The translations under genes were made by a program, and so were the position numbers. Under the pieces are notes generated by a model. The model ran no database searches and was not told where the DNA came from. It saw only the letters and a program-made list of their open reading frames with translations. Positions 5,971 through 12,904 of a stretch of 14,196 nt of DNA are shown piece by piece. The stretch's first letter is position 1. Every line of letters begins with the position of its first letter. This stretch comes from Microcaldota archaeon (GTDB lineage: Archaea; Micrarchaeota; Micrarchaeia; Micrarchaeales; CABMGC01). Location of the stretch: the NCBI GenBank assembly GCA_027449585.1, contig DAIDLJ010000022.1:1-14196 (forward strand), in the 5' to 3' direction.

Positions 5971-8649
5971 CTATCTCCTAAGCACGTTGCGCACTTCCTC
6001 TATTATCGGCCTGCCCCTACGTGCAAGCTTCCTGCTCCTGTATCTATTGTCTGCACTGACCTCCTTTCCAAACCACTCTGGCGCAACAAACTTGCCAAGG
6101 TCACTCATATTATCGAATTCAACCTCTGCAGTCATAAGACCAGAAAGCTTCCTTGAACCAACAGCATCATGATAAATATCAAAATCTATTATCCTGCCAT
6201 CGTGAGGTATCCAATAACGTGTTTTGGTAATCGTATTTTCGTCAGCAAGTTTGTTTACCATCTCAAACTGCTCTTTCGTTATAGCACGCTCAGCCTCTAT
6301 CCGCTCATATGCTTTGCTTCCACCAGGTACGAATTTCTTTATAGTGGCAAAATATTCCGCCCTATCGCCAAAGTCAACTTTGCGCGCCCTTACCCAGTTA
6401 CCAGTTCGTGCGTCCTTTGCGTAGGATTGTGTGAATAATGCATGATTATATCCTTTAAGATCAGGAACTCTCTCAGGCTCAACAAGAAACTTCCTTTCCC
6501 TTTCTATTTTCACTTCAAATCCGTCCTTTTCTGATGCAGATGAAAGCTCTTTCGGTAGGTTTATCTTTCCGGTTACCTTGCCCTCCTTTTTTGTCACGCT
6601 GCCACGCGTCTCCAAATTCCCAACCATAAACGGTGCAGCAGCCATAACCTTACCTGTGCTTGTCTCATTTATATCTGTTCCTTTTCGCGCAGTATCTCCT
6701 ACTGTCCTTGGCTTTTTAGTTAAATTGGCTGCCTGACTATCAAGATTCGCCTTATTAGCAATCTTTCTTCCAAAGGTCAATGGCATTTCTGCGCTTTGCA
6801 ACCTGCGCAATTTTATTTTAGGCATTACCGCAGCGTTATCATAGGTTATCATTGTTGAATCTATCTTGTACTTATCCATTTCCCCAATTCCGTCCGCCAA
6901 ATACTTAACCTTTCTCTTAACCCCTATCTTTGCTGATTTTGAAGAATGATTGTTAATTGAATTATGTGCGGCAAGCATAACTCTTACTTTATTCGAATTC
7001 ATCCTGATTGGTTCAATCGGCGTCTTCCCTGTCCTTGGAATCAGAATATCCTGATTTGGAATTTGCAGCAAAGTTCTTGCCCCCGGTTTCTTATCATATC
7101 GTTTAATCTTTTCGCTGCGACTCATCCGATCCAAAACATATAATTCAGCATCGTAATCCTCTATATCTGATAATTCTGATCGCTGCTCTTCACGTTCCGA
7201 CTCCTTTTTGCCTTGAATTGGCATGTCCTGAAACGATGCGGAATAAGGCAAAACTGTCTGCGGGGTTTTTATCCAATAATTTTGCTGCGAAATGGTATAA
7301 TCTGCTCCAAGCAACTGTACTTGGAGTTCTGGTCTTGCTTTATCCATGTCGGCAGTCAATTCCGGCCCACTTAAAATCCCAGTGCCGATGACCGCGTGCA
7401 AGAGTCCCTTGCTTCCAGATTCCAGATATCCTGTCTGCGCATGTGCACCCTTAAGAAATAGGCCCACATCATCGGTTTTAGTACCTGGCGCAAAGAACCG
7501 TATGCCGCTATCCTCGAACTTCGCTATCGTTTTGGCTTCTACAAGTCCACCGCCAAATACCTGAACGCCATTTAGGCCCAATATTTTGAGTTCATTTAGC
7601 GTGTTTGCCACAATCTCCGAATGTCCATCGCCCATCAGTCCAAATCCAACTGCGCTTACCTTTTCGGCCTGGGCTATCCTTGCTATTTCCCGATAATCTT
7701 GCATTTCACCTACATATATTACGTCAAATCCTTGTGAAATAAGGTCGCGCATCAGCATCTTCGACCCCCTGTCATGCCCGTCTCCAAAATTTGATATTAT
7801 TATCCTATTTCCCTGCTCTGCAAAACTTGCATTTACTCTTGCCATCTCCCTCCAAACATCTGCGTCTGCACCGCCTAGCTTTGCTACAACTTCCGCAGAT
7901 GCTAGGTCAACTCCATCGCCAATGCACCATACTGCAGAGAGAAGCTCAGCAGCCATTACGGGCTCAAGTCCCTTCAAGGCGTCAAGGAATCTTCCATCCG
8001 TGAGTGCATCTACCCTTCCTGTCTCGCCTATTGCGTATGAAAGTTCGCTCGATATTCTTGAGTCCTCATTTATTACTGACAGGACCTTTTCATTAAGGAC
8101 AGCGCTGCTTGTAAGGTTCTCTATGTCACCGGTCTTTGCAATGGAGTAGAACCATTCGCTTGCAGCTTCATAGCCGAGCGCATTGAAGAAATTAGCCGCC
8201 TCGCTATTAAACATTCTGTTGTCTGAAAGCAAGGATACGTTTCCAGTTATCTGCATCTCATAGAGGAGGGAACTGGCTATGTGATTGTCAAGCGCCTTTA
8301 ATGACTCAAGGAAATCGGCCGAGGTTAGCTCTGATGCTCTTCCGGTGTAATGCACCGCCAGCAGCAATTCGGCCCCGACGAGCGGATCAAGCCCCTTTGC
8401 TATCGACGCCATTTCCTCTATGGCAGATTCAGCATCTACTGACTTTCCAAATATATATTCCCCCATCTCCTCAACGAATCTTCTAGCCTCTTCACGCGTC
8501 TCTTTCTCATTGGAAAGGCCGGAACAGAATTCAGTAGCTAATCTTAAACTGAAAGCGTCTATCTTCTGCTCATTTCCAACTTTTTGGTCATTATTTGAAC
8601 GCTTAGAAGAAATATTCATTAATGCCATCCAAATCCCCAACTGACTCAT
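5971..8649 (-). CDS. Multidomain protein: helical repeats + cobalamin-binding domain + CYTH domain
   Basis: This 892-residue protein has no recognised full-length counterpart. Residues 86-259 are five degenerate units of about 35 residues, each with a hydrophobic helix, a TG turn and an L-T/S-x-x-x-L stretch, suggesting a helix-repeat solenoid. Residues 281-400 match the methylmalonyl-CoA-mutase-type B12-binding fold, with DGHDRG (D290, H292, G295) giving the DxHxxG ligand motif, a second GDGH at 340-343 and GGGL at 366-369. Residues about 460-708 are a charged, repeat-poor, low-complexity linker. Residues 711-877 are a CYTH domain with E716-x-E718-x-K720, TKTRYW, DFDIY and AEVEF, expected to bind a triphosphate with divalent metal. 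There is no signal peptide. The ATG at 8649 has no Shine-Dalgarno site, but a strong TATA box 27-36 bases upstream fits a nearly leaderless mRNA. Later ATGs at codons 8 and 11 are alternatives. Function is unknown; cobamide-linked signalling or triphosphate metabolism is inference. Confidence 0.88.
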   Translation of the reverse strand: MSQLGIWMALMNISSKRSNNDQKVGNEQKIDAFSLRLATEFCSGLSNEKETREEARRFVEEMGEYIFGKSVDAESAIEEMASIAKGLDPLVGAELLLAVHYTGRASELTSADFLESLKALDNHIASSLLYEMQITGNVSLLSDNRMFNSEAANFFNALGYEAASEWFYSIAKTGDIENLTSSAVLNEKVLSVINEDSRISSELSYAIGETGRVDALTDGRFLDALKGLEPVMAAELLSAVWCIGDGVDLASAEVVAKLGGADADVWREMARVNASFAEQGNRIIISNFGDGHDRGSKMLMRDLISQGFDVIYVGEMQDYREIARIAQAEKVSAVGFGLMGDGHSEIVANTLNELKILGLNGVQVFGGGLVEAKTIAKFEDSGIRFFAPGTKTDDVGLFLKGAHAQTGYLESGSKGLLHAVIGTGILSGPELTADMDKARPELQVQLLGADYTISQQNYWIKTPQTVLPYSASFQDMPIQGKKESEREEQRSELSDIEDYDAELYVLDRMSRSEKIKRYDKKPGARTLLQIPNQDILIPRTGKTPIEPIRMNSNKVRVMLAAHNSINNHSSKSAKIGVKRKVKYLADGIGEMDKYKIDSTMITYDNAAVMPKIKLRRLQSAEMPLTFGRKIANKANLDSQAANLTKKPRTVGDTARKGTDINETSTGKVMAAAPFMVGNLETRGSVTKKEGKVTGKINLPKELSSASEKDGFEVKIERERKFLVEPERVPDLKGYNHALFTQSYAKDARTGNWVRARKVDFGDRAEYFATIKKFVPGGSKAYERIEAERAITKEQFEMVNKLADENTITKTRYWIPHDGRIIDFDIYHDAVGSRKLSGLMTAEVEFDNMSDLGKFVAPEWFGKEVSADNRYRSRKLARRGRPIIEEVRNVLRR
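7873..8394 (-). other. Region encoding five degenerate ~35-residue protein repeats
   Basis: Protein units at residues 86-120, 121-158, 159-193, 194-228 and 229-259 align on a pattern of a small or hydrophobic helix, then TG, then a hydrophobic residue and L-T/S. The turn motifs are T102-G103, T135-G136, T173-G174 and T210-G211, with IG at 243-244 in the last unit. The repeats are diverged at DNA level, so this is an old internal duplication of protein modules and not a tandem DNA array. Confidence 0.7.
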
Positions 8650-8675
8650 TGATATTTACCGAATATGTTCAAATA

Positions 8676-8685
8676 ACTTATAAGT
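8676..8685 (-). promoter_or_regulatory. TATA box for the 892-residue multidomain protein
   Basis: ACTTATAAGT, a good archaeal TATA box, lies 27-36 bases before the ATG at 8649. Initiation would fall near 8655, giving a nearly leaderless mRNA, consistent with no ribosome-binding site before this start. Confidence 0.6.
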
Positions 8686-8742
8686 ACCCATGCTCTTTGC
8701 ATTAAAATTATGTTGCCAAGCCCAAAAATCCCAGAAGCAGGA

Positions 8743-8816
8743 CGGGGGGTCCGAGATTTGAACTCGAGTTTCCAAGTCCCGAACCTGGTAGCCTGACCAG
8801 ACTAGCTTAACCCCCC
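8743..8816 (-). tRNA. tRNA-Pro (anticodon CGG)
   Basis: The minus strand folds into a full cloverleaf of 74 bases. The acceptor stem is GGGGGGT pairing with ACCCCCC. The D arm is AGC/GCT with a loop containing GG. The anticodon stem CCAGG/CTTGG encloses the loop TTCGGGA, giving anticodon CGG flanked by U33 and G37, as expected for proline. The T stem TCGAG/CTCGG encloses TTCAAAT. There is no intron and no encoded CCA, and the discriminator base reads G. It starts one base after the stop codon of the Xaa-Pro peptidase, and no TATA box is visible in the preceding coding sequence. It may therefore be cut from the peptidase transcript. The downstream stretch to 8650 holds a short T run and the promoter of the next gene. 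Confidence 0.93.
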
Positions 8817-8817
8817 A

Positions 8818-9909
8818 TCAGAGAATCCTTGCGCCGCCCTTTGTTACGACTATGTCGTCCTCAAACCTTGCCCCTCCGAATCCCGGCACGTATATCCCAG
8901 GTTCCACGGAGCTTACCATTCCAGATTTGAGTACGAGTCTTGATCCGGGCGAGAGGAACCTTCCAGAGCCATCGTGCACCTCTATGCCTATTGAATGGCC
9001 AAGTGAGTGTATGAAGGTTCCCTTGTATCTTCCGTCAAATGCGGAGTTTATGTAGTTCTCAGCTATGACATGCGGAGCTTCTCCCTTCCCGCCTTCCTTT
9101 ATCGATTCTATCGCAGCCTTCTGCGCCTCCTTGACAGTATTGAGCAGTTCAAGCTTCCTTTTGTAATCCTTCCCTTGAGACTTCCCGAAGATTATGGTTC
9201 TTGTAACATCAGAGCAGTAATTGTGCAGTTTTACTCCTACGTCTATTAGCACAAAATCGCCCCTTTTCAATCTTGTATCATCCGGCCCATGGTGTGGAAG
9301 GGCGGCATTTTTTCCAAAACATACAATTGAAGGGAAAGAGACTCCGTCCGCGCCGAGCTTAAGTATGGTCGTATCAAATTCTGCAGCAGCTTCCCTTTCC
9401 GTCATGCCTACCCTAAGCTTTCTTTGCACCAGTGCTATTGCCTTCTTTGTTATCTTATTTGCAGCGGCAATCCTATTCAGCTCATCAGGGCCTTTCACCT
9501 GCCTTGCAAGCTCAAAAGCCTCAGACACATCCACAAATCCTTTAACCTTAAGCCTCTTTTTTAGGTGAATGTATGTACTGTATGGAACAAAACTTGAATT
9601 TATGCCGACTTTCCTTCCCTTCACTGAGCGTATTAGCAGGTCCATCTTCTTCTTGCTGTCAAGATTGACAATTTTTATGCCATTCTTGAGCTGCTCTCTT
9701 GCAAGCTCATATTCAAGAGGAGATGTGAACAGCGTGACCTCCGTTCTGGTTATCAGAAGCACGCTCCATTCAAACAGGCCGCCAACAAGGTCTGTCATGT
9801 AAATGAAATTGGGGTCGGCAGAGTTGGTATTGGTTATTATTATCTGCTTAAGCCCTCCTGCACCGGAGAATACTCTCCCGAGCCTTATCCTTAGCGTTTT
9901 TTTGTCCAT
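8818..9909 (-). CDS. pepQ: M24 family Xaa-Pro peptidase (prolidase/aminopeptidase P-like)
   Basis: This 363-residue metallopeptidase should cleave peptide bonds before proline, releasing residues from Xaa-Pro dipeptides or peptides. A creatinase-type N-terminal domain (about 1-135) precedes the pita-bread catalytic domain. The five metal ligands are visible: D223 (LIDVG), D234 (YCSDVTRT), H305 (SLGHSIG), E336 (SVEPGIY) and E350 (ARFEDD). H207 in PHHGP is the conserved substrate-side histidine. Length is typical of archaeal prolidases. The ATG at 9909 follows a clear GGAGAT ribosome-binding site around 9914-9919. The start overlaps the end of the Nudix gene by 19 bases, so the two are coupled. 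The stop (8818-8820) lies one base from tRNA-Pro. Prolidase versus aminopeptidase P cannot be settled from sequence alone. Confidence 0.93.
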   Translation of the reverse strand: MDKKTLRIRLGRVFSGAGGLKQIIITNTNSADPNFIYMTDLVGGLFEWSVLLITRTEVTLFTSPLEYELAREQLKNGIKIVNLDSKKKMDLLIRSVKGRKVGINSSFVPYSTYIHLKKRLKVKGFVDVSEAFELARQVKGPDELNRIAAANKITKKAIALVQRKLRVGMTEREAAAEFDTTILKLGADGVSFPSIVCFGKNAALPHHGPDDTRLKRGDFVLIDVGVKLHNYCSDVTRTIIFGKSQGKDYKRKLELLNTVKEAQKAAIESIKEGGKGEAPHVIAENYINSAFDGRYKGTFIHSLGHSIGIEVHDGSGRFLSPGSRLVLKSGMVSSVEPGIYVPGFGGARFEDDIVVTKGGARIL

Positions 9910-10280
9910 AAATATCTCCTTATCCTGGCTTCAAGCGCCTTACGATTTATGAATATGTTCGTATAGTTTATCTCCTTTTCTATCTCTCGCATTGTGGCCC
10001 ACCGGTATGCGCTATTCTCATAATCCAGCTTTACCTTCCGCGTGTTTGAATGGAATATGAAGAGCCAGTTATGCCACTTTATTCCTTTCCGATCTTCCTT
10101 TAACAACCTCTTCTCCTTGTAAAGCATCCTGAGCGATTCTTTCCCTATGCTGGTCTCCTCCCCTATCTCCCTATATGCGGTTGTAAGATATCTCTCATTG
10201 CCGTCTCTACCACCGGAAAGGAAGGCCCATATGCCCGGATTCATTATCATAGGGACGTTCCTTCTCTTAAGCAGCAGCAT
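9891..10280 (-). CDS. Nudix hydrolase (true start probably upstream)
   Basis: From the first ATG this is a 129-residue Nudix protein that should hydrolyse a nucleoside diphosphate linked to another moiety. The Nudix box runs from G23 to I45: G, five residues, E29, seven residues, R37-E38-I-G-E41-E42. The usual glycine after EEx is a serine (S44). The ATG at 10280 seems too late. The frame remains open to a TGA at 10392-10394. The codons just before it read HSGITAIIINNGR, a convincing first strand of a Nudix fold leading into MLLLKRR, yet no ATG, GTG or TTG occurs there in frame. The nearest ATG (10369-10367) is out of frame. The gene overlaps the Xaa-Pro peptidase by 19 bases. The substrate is not predictable. 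Confidence 0.85.
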   Translation of the reverse strand: MLLLKRRNVPMIMNPGIWAFLSGGRDGNERYLTTAYREIGEETSIGKESLRMLYKEKRLLKEDRKGIKWHNWLFIFHSNTRKVKLDYENSAYRWATMREIEKEINYTNIFINRKALEARIRRYLWTKKR

Positions 10281-10383
10281 CCGGCCATTGTTTATTATTA
10301 TGGCTGTGATTCCGCTGTGGCCTTTTTCAAGTTTATACCTATGTTTAGCGGCGATGCAATCACACTCATAAATCTTCTTTTGG

Positions 10384-10396
10384 GTATATATTCATA
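10384..10396. promoter_or_regulatory. TATA element usable in both directions
   Basis: GGGTATATATTCA on the plus strand reads as GAATATATACCC on the minus strand. Minus-strand initiation would fall near 10364, just at the out-of-frame ATG before the Nudix gene. Plus-strand initiation about 25 bases away would reach an internal ATG of the Nre gene at 10415, giving a leaderless form. A CATAAATC at 10368-10375 is an alternative plus-strand TATA for the start at 10406. Confidence 0.45.
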
Positions 10397-10400
10397 GGTG
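10396..10400 (+). promoter_or_regulatory. Shine-Dalgarno for the Nre-family gene
   Basis: AGGTG lies five bases before the ATG at 10406 and is the main reason for choosing that start over the internal ATG at 10415. Confidence 0.5.
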
Positions 10401-10405
10401 TTGGA

Positions 10406-11608
10406 ATGCGGGACATGCAGATAGTGAGGACCGGATCGGTATACAGAAACATGAAGGATCCTGCGATGATGAAGTACTACTACAAATTCCAGACCTTGGA
10501 GAAGGTAAGCGGGACAGATGTGTATGGCTCCTCGCCACCAGACATATTCATAGGAAGGTTCGGTTACCCTAACGTATACATAGGGCCGCTCGTTCCCCCG
10601 TCATCAGGCGACACAAGCATAATGGCAACGCCAGAGATGTGGGTTGGAAAGAGCATAGAGGAGATAGTAGGATACCGGTCAAGCCTAATACGCGGCATGT
10701 ACCGCACCAATATACACAACGCAGACAATGGAAGGATAGAGGAGATGATAACGGAGCTTGCAATAGCGGACAAGTTCAGCGGCGTCGAGGAGAAGCTAAA
10801 GCACAAGCCCACCCTCAACATGCACTTCGATGAGAACAGCCAGCCTTATGGGCCCAGCGCAGGCCTCAAGGACATGCGCATAGACAATAGCAGGGCAAAT
10901 CCTCAGCTCGAGAAGGCATATTTCGATACTGATATGAGCGCCACAAGGGCGATAATAGAGCTCTACGAGAAAGGCGTGCCGGTATCTAAGATCCAGAAGT
11001 CCCTTGCAGGAGGGATACTAGGATACGGAAAGAACCGCAAGTTCGTGCCGACAAGATGGAGCATAACTGCCGTGGATGACACCCTATCAAAGGACAAGCT
11101 CAAGACCGTCAAGCACAATGACATAATAGATACCATAAAGGTTTATCCATTGGTTGCTCTTGACAACCGCTGGCTCGTGATAGTCATACCTGGCGCATGG
11201 GAGTACGAGCTCGTGGAGGCATGGTATCCAAATACCACATGGAACAGGGAGAATCCCAACATAGAGATATACTCATCATACGAGCCGTTTAGCGGAAGGA
11301 CCAAGTACGCCGAGATAGGCGGATGCTACTACGCAGCAAGGCTCGCGTCAAGCGAACTGCTAGACAAGCTCAAGAAGCAGGGAAAGGTCGTGATACTCAG
11401 GGAGGCGCATCCGGGATACATAATGCCCATGGGCGTATGGAACGTTAGGGAGCATGTGAGGGAGGCGCTAAGGGGAAGGCCTGTCGAGCTGAACAGTCTC
11501 AATGAGCTATTTGCATACATAACGACCAAGATGGACATCCCGATAGCCGATTGGATAAAGAACAGCACCCTGCTTACATTATCACTCAAGCAGAAAAGGC
11601 TTGCCTAG
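10406..11608 (+). CDS. nreA: Archaeal Nre-family DNA repair protein, short form
   Basis: The 400-residue protein belongs to the archaeal Nre (DUF650/DUF651) family, whose characterised member in Haloferax acts in DNA repair and contacts PCNA. The family signature GSSPPDIFIGRFGYPNVYIG is at residues 41-60, followed by GPLVPP, the conserved central block around GGILGYGKNRKFVPTRWSITAVDD (202-225) and REAHPGYIMPMGVWNVREHVREAL (332-355). Typical NreA proteins have a cysteine-rich zinc finger before the GSSPP block; here only about 40 residues without that finger precede it. The C terminus ends QKRLA (396-400), the first half of a PCNA-interacting Q-x-x-L box without the following aromatic pair. 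AGGTG before the ATG supports the start. The stop overlaps the convergent vapC stop. Family is secure; the A versus B subtype is less so. Confidence 0.92.
   Translation: MRDMQIVRTGSVYRNMKDPAMMKYYYKFQTLEKVSGTDVYGSSPPDIFIGRFGYPNVYIGPLVPPSSGDTSIMATPEMWVGKSIEEIVGYRSSLIRGMYRTNIHNADNGRIEEMITELAIADKFSGVEEKLKHKPTLNMHFDENSQPYGPSAGLKDMRIDNSRANPQLEKAYFDTDMSATRAIIELYEKGVPVSKIQKSLAGGILGYGKNRKFVPTRWSITAVDDTLSKDKLKTVKHNDIIDTIKVYPLVALDNRWLVIVIPGAWEYELVEAWYPNTTWNRENPNIEIYSSYEPFSGRTKYAEIGGCYYAARLASSELLDKLKKQGKVVILREAHPGYIMPMGVWNVREHVREALRGRPVELNSLNELFAYITTKMDIPIADWIKNSTLLTLSLKQKRLA
11605..11608. other. CTAG serving as stop codon for both convergent genes
   Basis: The palindrome CTAG carries the TAG stop of nreA (11606-11608) on the plus strand and the TAG stop of vapC (11607-11605) on the minus strand. 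The genes therefore overlap by four bases and leave no room for a separate terminator between them. Confidence 0.9.
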
Positions 11609-11979
11609 ACTATCACTACCCGAAATTCTGGGAAGAGCCTATTTATCTCCTTGAAATCCGCGTCCTTTGTGTATAGTTTAAGCCCGTTTGCAATTGCAGA
11701 TGCGGCTATATAGACGTCGTTTTCGCTGACCGGTTTCCCTGCTCTCTTCAGTTTTACAAAAATCTCAGACGCCTTAAGTATTATGGGATTAGAAAAACTG
11801 ACTATCTCGAATGCCCCTTCAAGTAGCAGTTTCTGTTCTTCTGCATTATGCTTGTACCTAATGTATTCATAGATGCTTATAATGCTGAGATAGCAATCGC
11901 CTTTCAGCAGCTGCATGTCTCTGCCTTTGTCCAAGATGTCTATCAACATGCTTGTGTCTAAGAGAATTTTCTCGGCCAT
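11605..11979 (-). CDS. vapC: VapC-type PIN-domain ribonuclease toxin (module 1)
   Basis: The 124-residue PIN protein is the expected RNase toxin of a type II toxin-antitoxin pair. The acidic active-site residues are D8 (LLDTS), E38 (SIYEYIR), D88 (SENDVYIAA) and D106/D108 (TKDADF). Length is typical of VapC. The ATG at 11979 lies inside the end of the upstream antitoxin gene (22-base overlap), the usual arrangement for translational coupling. All key residues are present, so the toxin should be active. The stop codon falls in a CTAG shared with the convergent nreA stop. Confidence 0.9.
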   Translation of the reverse strand: MAEKILLDTSMLIDILDKGRDMQLLKGDCYLSIISIYEYIRYKHNAEEQKLLLEGAFEIVSFSNPIILKASEIFVKLKRAGKPVSENDVYIAASAIANGLKLYTKDADFKEINRLFPEFRVVIV

Positions 11980-12197
11980 CCGTACACCTCTCTATCCTTG
12001 AGCAGTTCGTCTACAGTAACCTTGCCTGCCTTTCCGTTCACTGCAATCAACCTCTTCAAAGACAATTGCTTCAGTAGCTTCTTGTAATTCGTAATAAGCC
12101 TGTCAAGTGCGTCATCCATGTTCTTTGTGTCAAAGTTCTCCTTTATCCTTACAAGCTCATCGTATGTCTGCTCCGATACGGCTATGGTCTTTACCAC
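11958..12197 (-). CDS. vapB: VapB-type antitoxin (module 1)
   Basis: This 79-residue protein starts with GTG at 12197. Residues 2-36 (VKTIAVSEQTYDELVRIKENFD and on) fit a ribbon-helix-helix DNA-binding segment. The C-terminal tail, including GWPRKF at residues 73-78, would wrap the toxin. It overlaps vapC by 22 bases. A TATA-rich dyad at 12217-12232 sits 20-35 bases upstream, as expected for an autoregulated promoter with a short or absent leader. Confidence 0.85.
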   Translation of the reverse strand: MVKTIAVSEQTYDELVRIKENFDTKNMDDALDRLITNYKKLLKQLSLKRLIAVNGKAGKVTVDELLKDREVYGWPRKFS

Positions 12198-12216
12198 GTT
12201 ACCAATTATTTATAGA

Positions 12217-12232
12217 TTTATAAATATATAAA
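12217..12232 (-). promoter_or_regulatory. Promoter/operator dyad of vapBC module 1
   Basis: TTTATA-AATA-TATAAA is an inverted repeat with 6-base arms that also forms a TATA box 20-35 bases before the GTG start at 12197. Binding of the VapB antitoxin here would block transcription-factor access; this is inferred from the general behaviour of VapBC loci. The dyad lies in the 55-base gap before vapB. Confidence 0.5.
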
Positions 12233-12252
12233 TACTTGCACTGCATATCCAT

Positions 12253-12666
12253 TTAGTAATCCTTTATGTGCTTTACAAAAGGAAGCCTCACCGCGTCAAT
12301 TAGTTTCTGGTCGGCGGTATAAAGCGTTGATTTTGTCACGGACGCGAGTGCCACGTATGTGGAATCATAGATGCTTAATCTATTTGCAATCGAAATCCTT
12401 ATTGCTTCGGCAAACAATGCTCCATTGTCAATGATCTTCAAGTCATAATTCATCAGGGCTCTGTATACGTTGTTGATCTCAAATGCCTTGTACTTAGTTT
12501 TCGAATAAATCATGGCGTTAAGGACCTCGTATCTCAATAAATGGGGTGCAAAAATGACTATTTCTCCAATTATCAGCTTCTCGCGCAGCTTCCTGGATTT
12601 CTCCGAATAATCCTCATTCTTGAAGAACTTTACTATTACGCTTGCATCAGCCACTATTCTTTCCAT
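12253..12666 (-). CDS. vapC: VapC-type PIN-domain ribonuclease toxin (module 2)
   Basis: A 137-residue PIN-domain protein with acidic residues D7 (VADASV), E47 (RYEVLNAM), D101 (IYDSTYVALA) and D119 (TADQKL), all in the family positions. It belongs to a different PIN subgroup from the 11605-11979 toxin: the 'YDSTYVALA' helix is the common bacterial/archaeal form, whereas the other has 'ENDVYIAAS'. It overlaps the upstream antitoxin gene by 20 bases. No active-site loss is seen. Target RNA is unknown. Confidence 0.9.
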   Translation of the reverse strand: MERIVADASVIVKFFKNEDYSEKSRKLREKLIIGEIVIFAPHLLRYEVLNAMIYSKTKYKAFEINNVYRALMNYDLKIIDNGALFAEAIRISIANRLSIYDSTYVALASVTKSTLYTADQKLIDAVRLPFVKHIKDY

Positions 12667-12895
12667 ATCTCTCTTCCCTAAATTTGCGTATTATTAGCGC
12701 ACTATCCTCTTCGCTCCTTTTTCTTGAACTGAATATCGCATCTGTCAAAGCCACTGCCAATGCCTGGTTGCCTTGGTTTTCTACCTTCCCATTTATGAAT
12801 GTCCTTATCTCTTCAGACCAATTTATTCTCATCAGCTTCATCTTCTTTTTTGTCTCGACATCAACCTTTACCAATATGGCAACATCATTTTTCAT
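12647..12895 (-). CDS. vapB: VapB-type antitoxin (module 2)
   Basis: From the ATG at 12895 this is an 82-residue protein. Residues about 4-28 (DVAILVKVDVETKKKMKLMRINWSE, split here only for description) fit a ribbon-helix-helix domain. A charged C-terminal half follows, likely binding the toxin. The frame extends upstream to a TTG at 12913, but that codon lies inside the 24-base palindrome and has no ribosome-binding site, so the ATG is preferred. It overlaps vapC by 20 bases and follows the ATPase gene on the same strand. Confidence 0.82.
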   Translation of the reverse strand: MKNDVAILVKVDVETKKKMKLMRINWSEEIRTFINGKVENQGNQALAVALTDAIFSSRKRSEEDSALIIRKFREERYGKNSG

Positions 12896-12904
12896 GTAGT
12901 CACT

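Noticed and set aside
8743..8816. G/C runs near 8744 and 8811 as a terminator hairpin or G-quadruplex
   Set aside because: They are the two sides of the tRNA-Pro acceptor stem.
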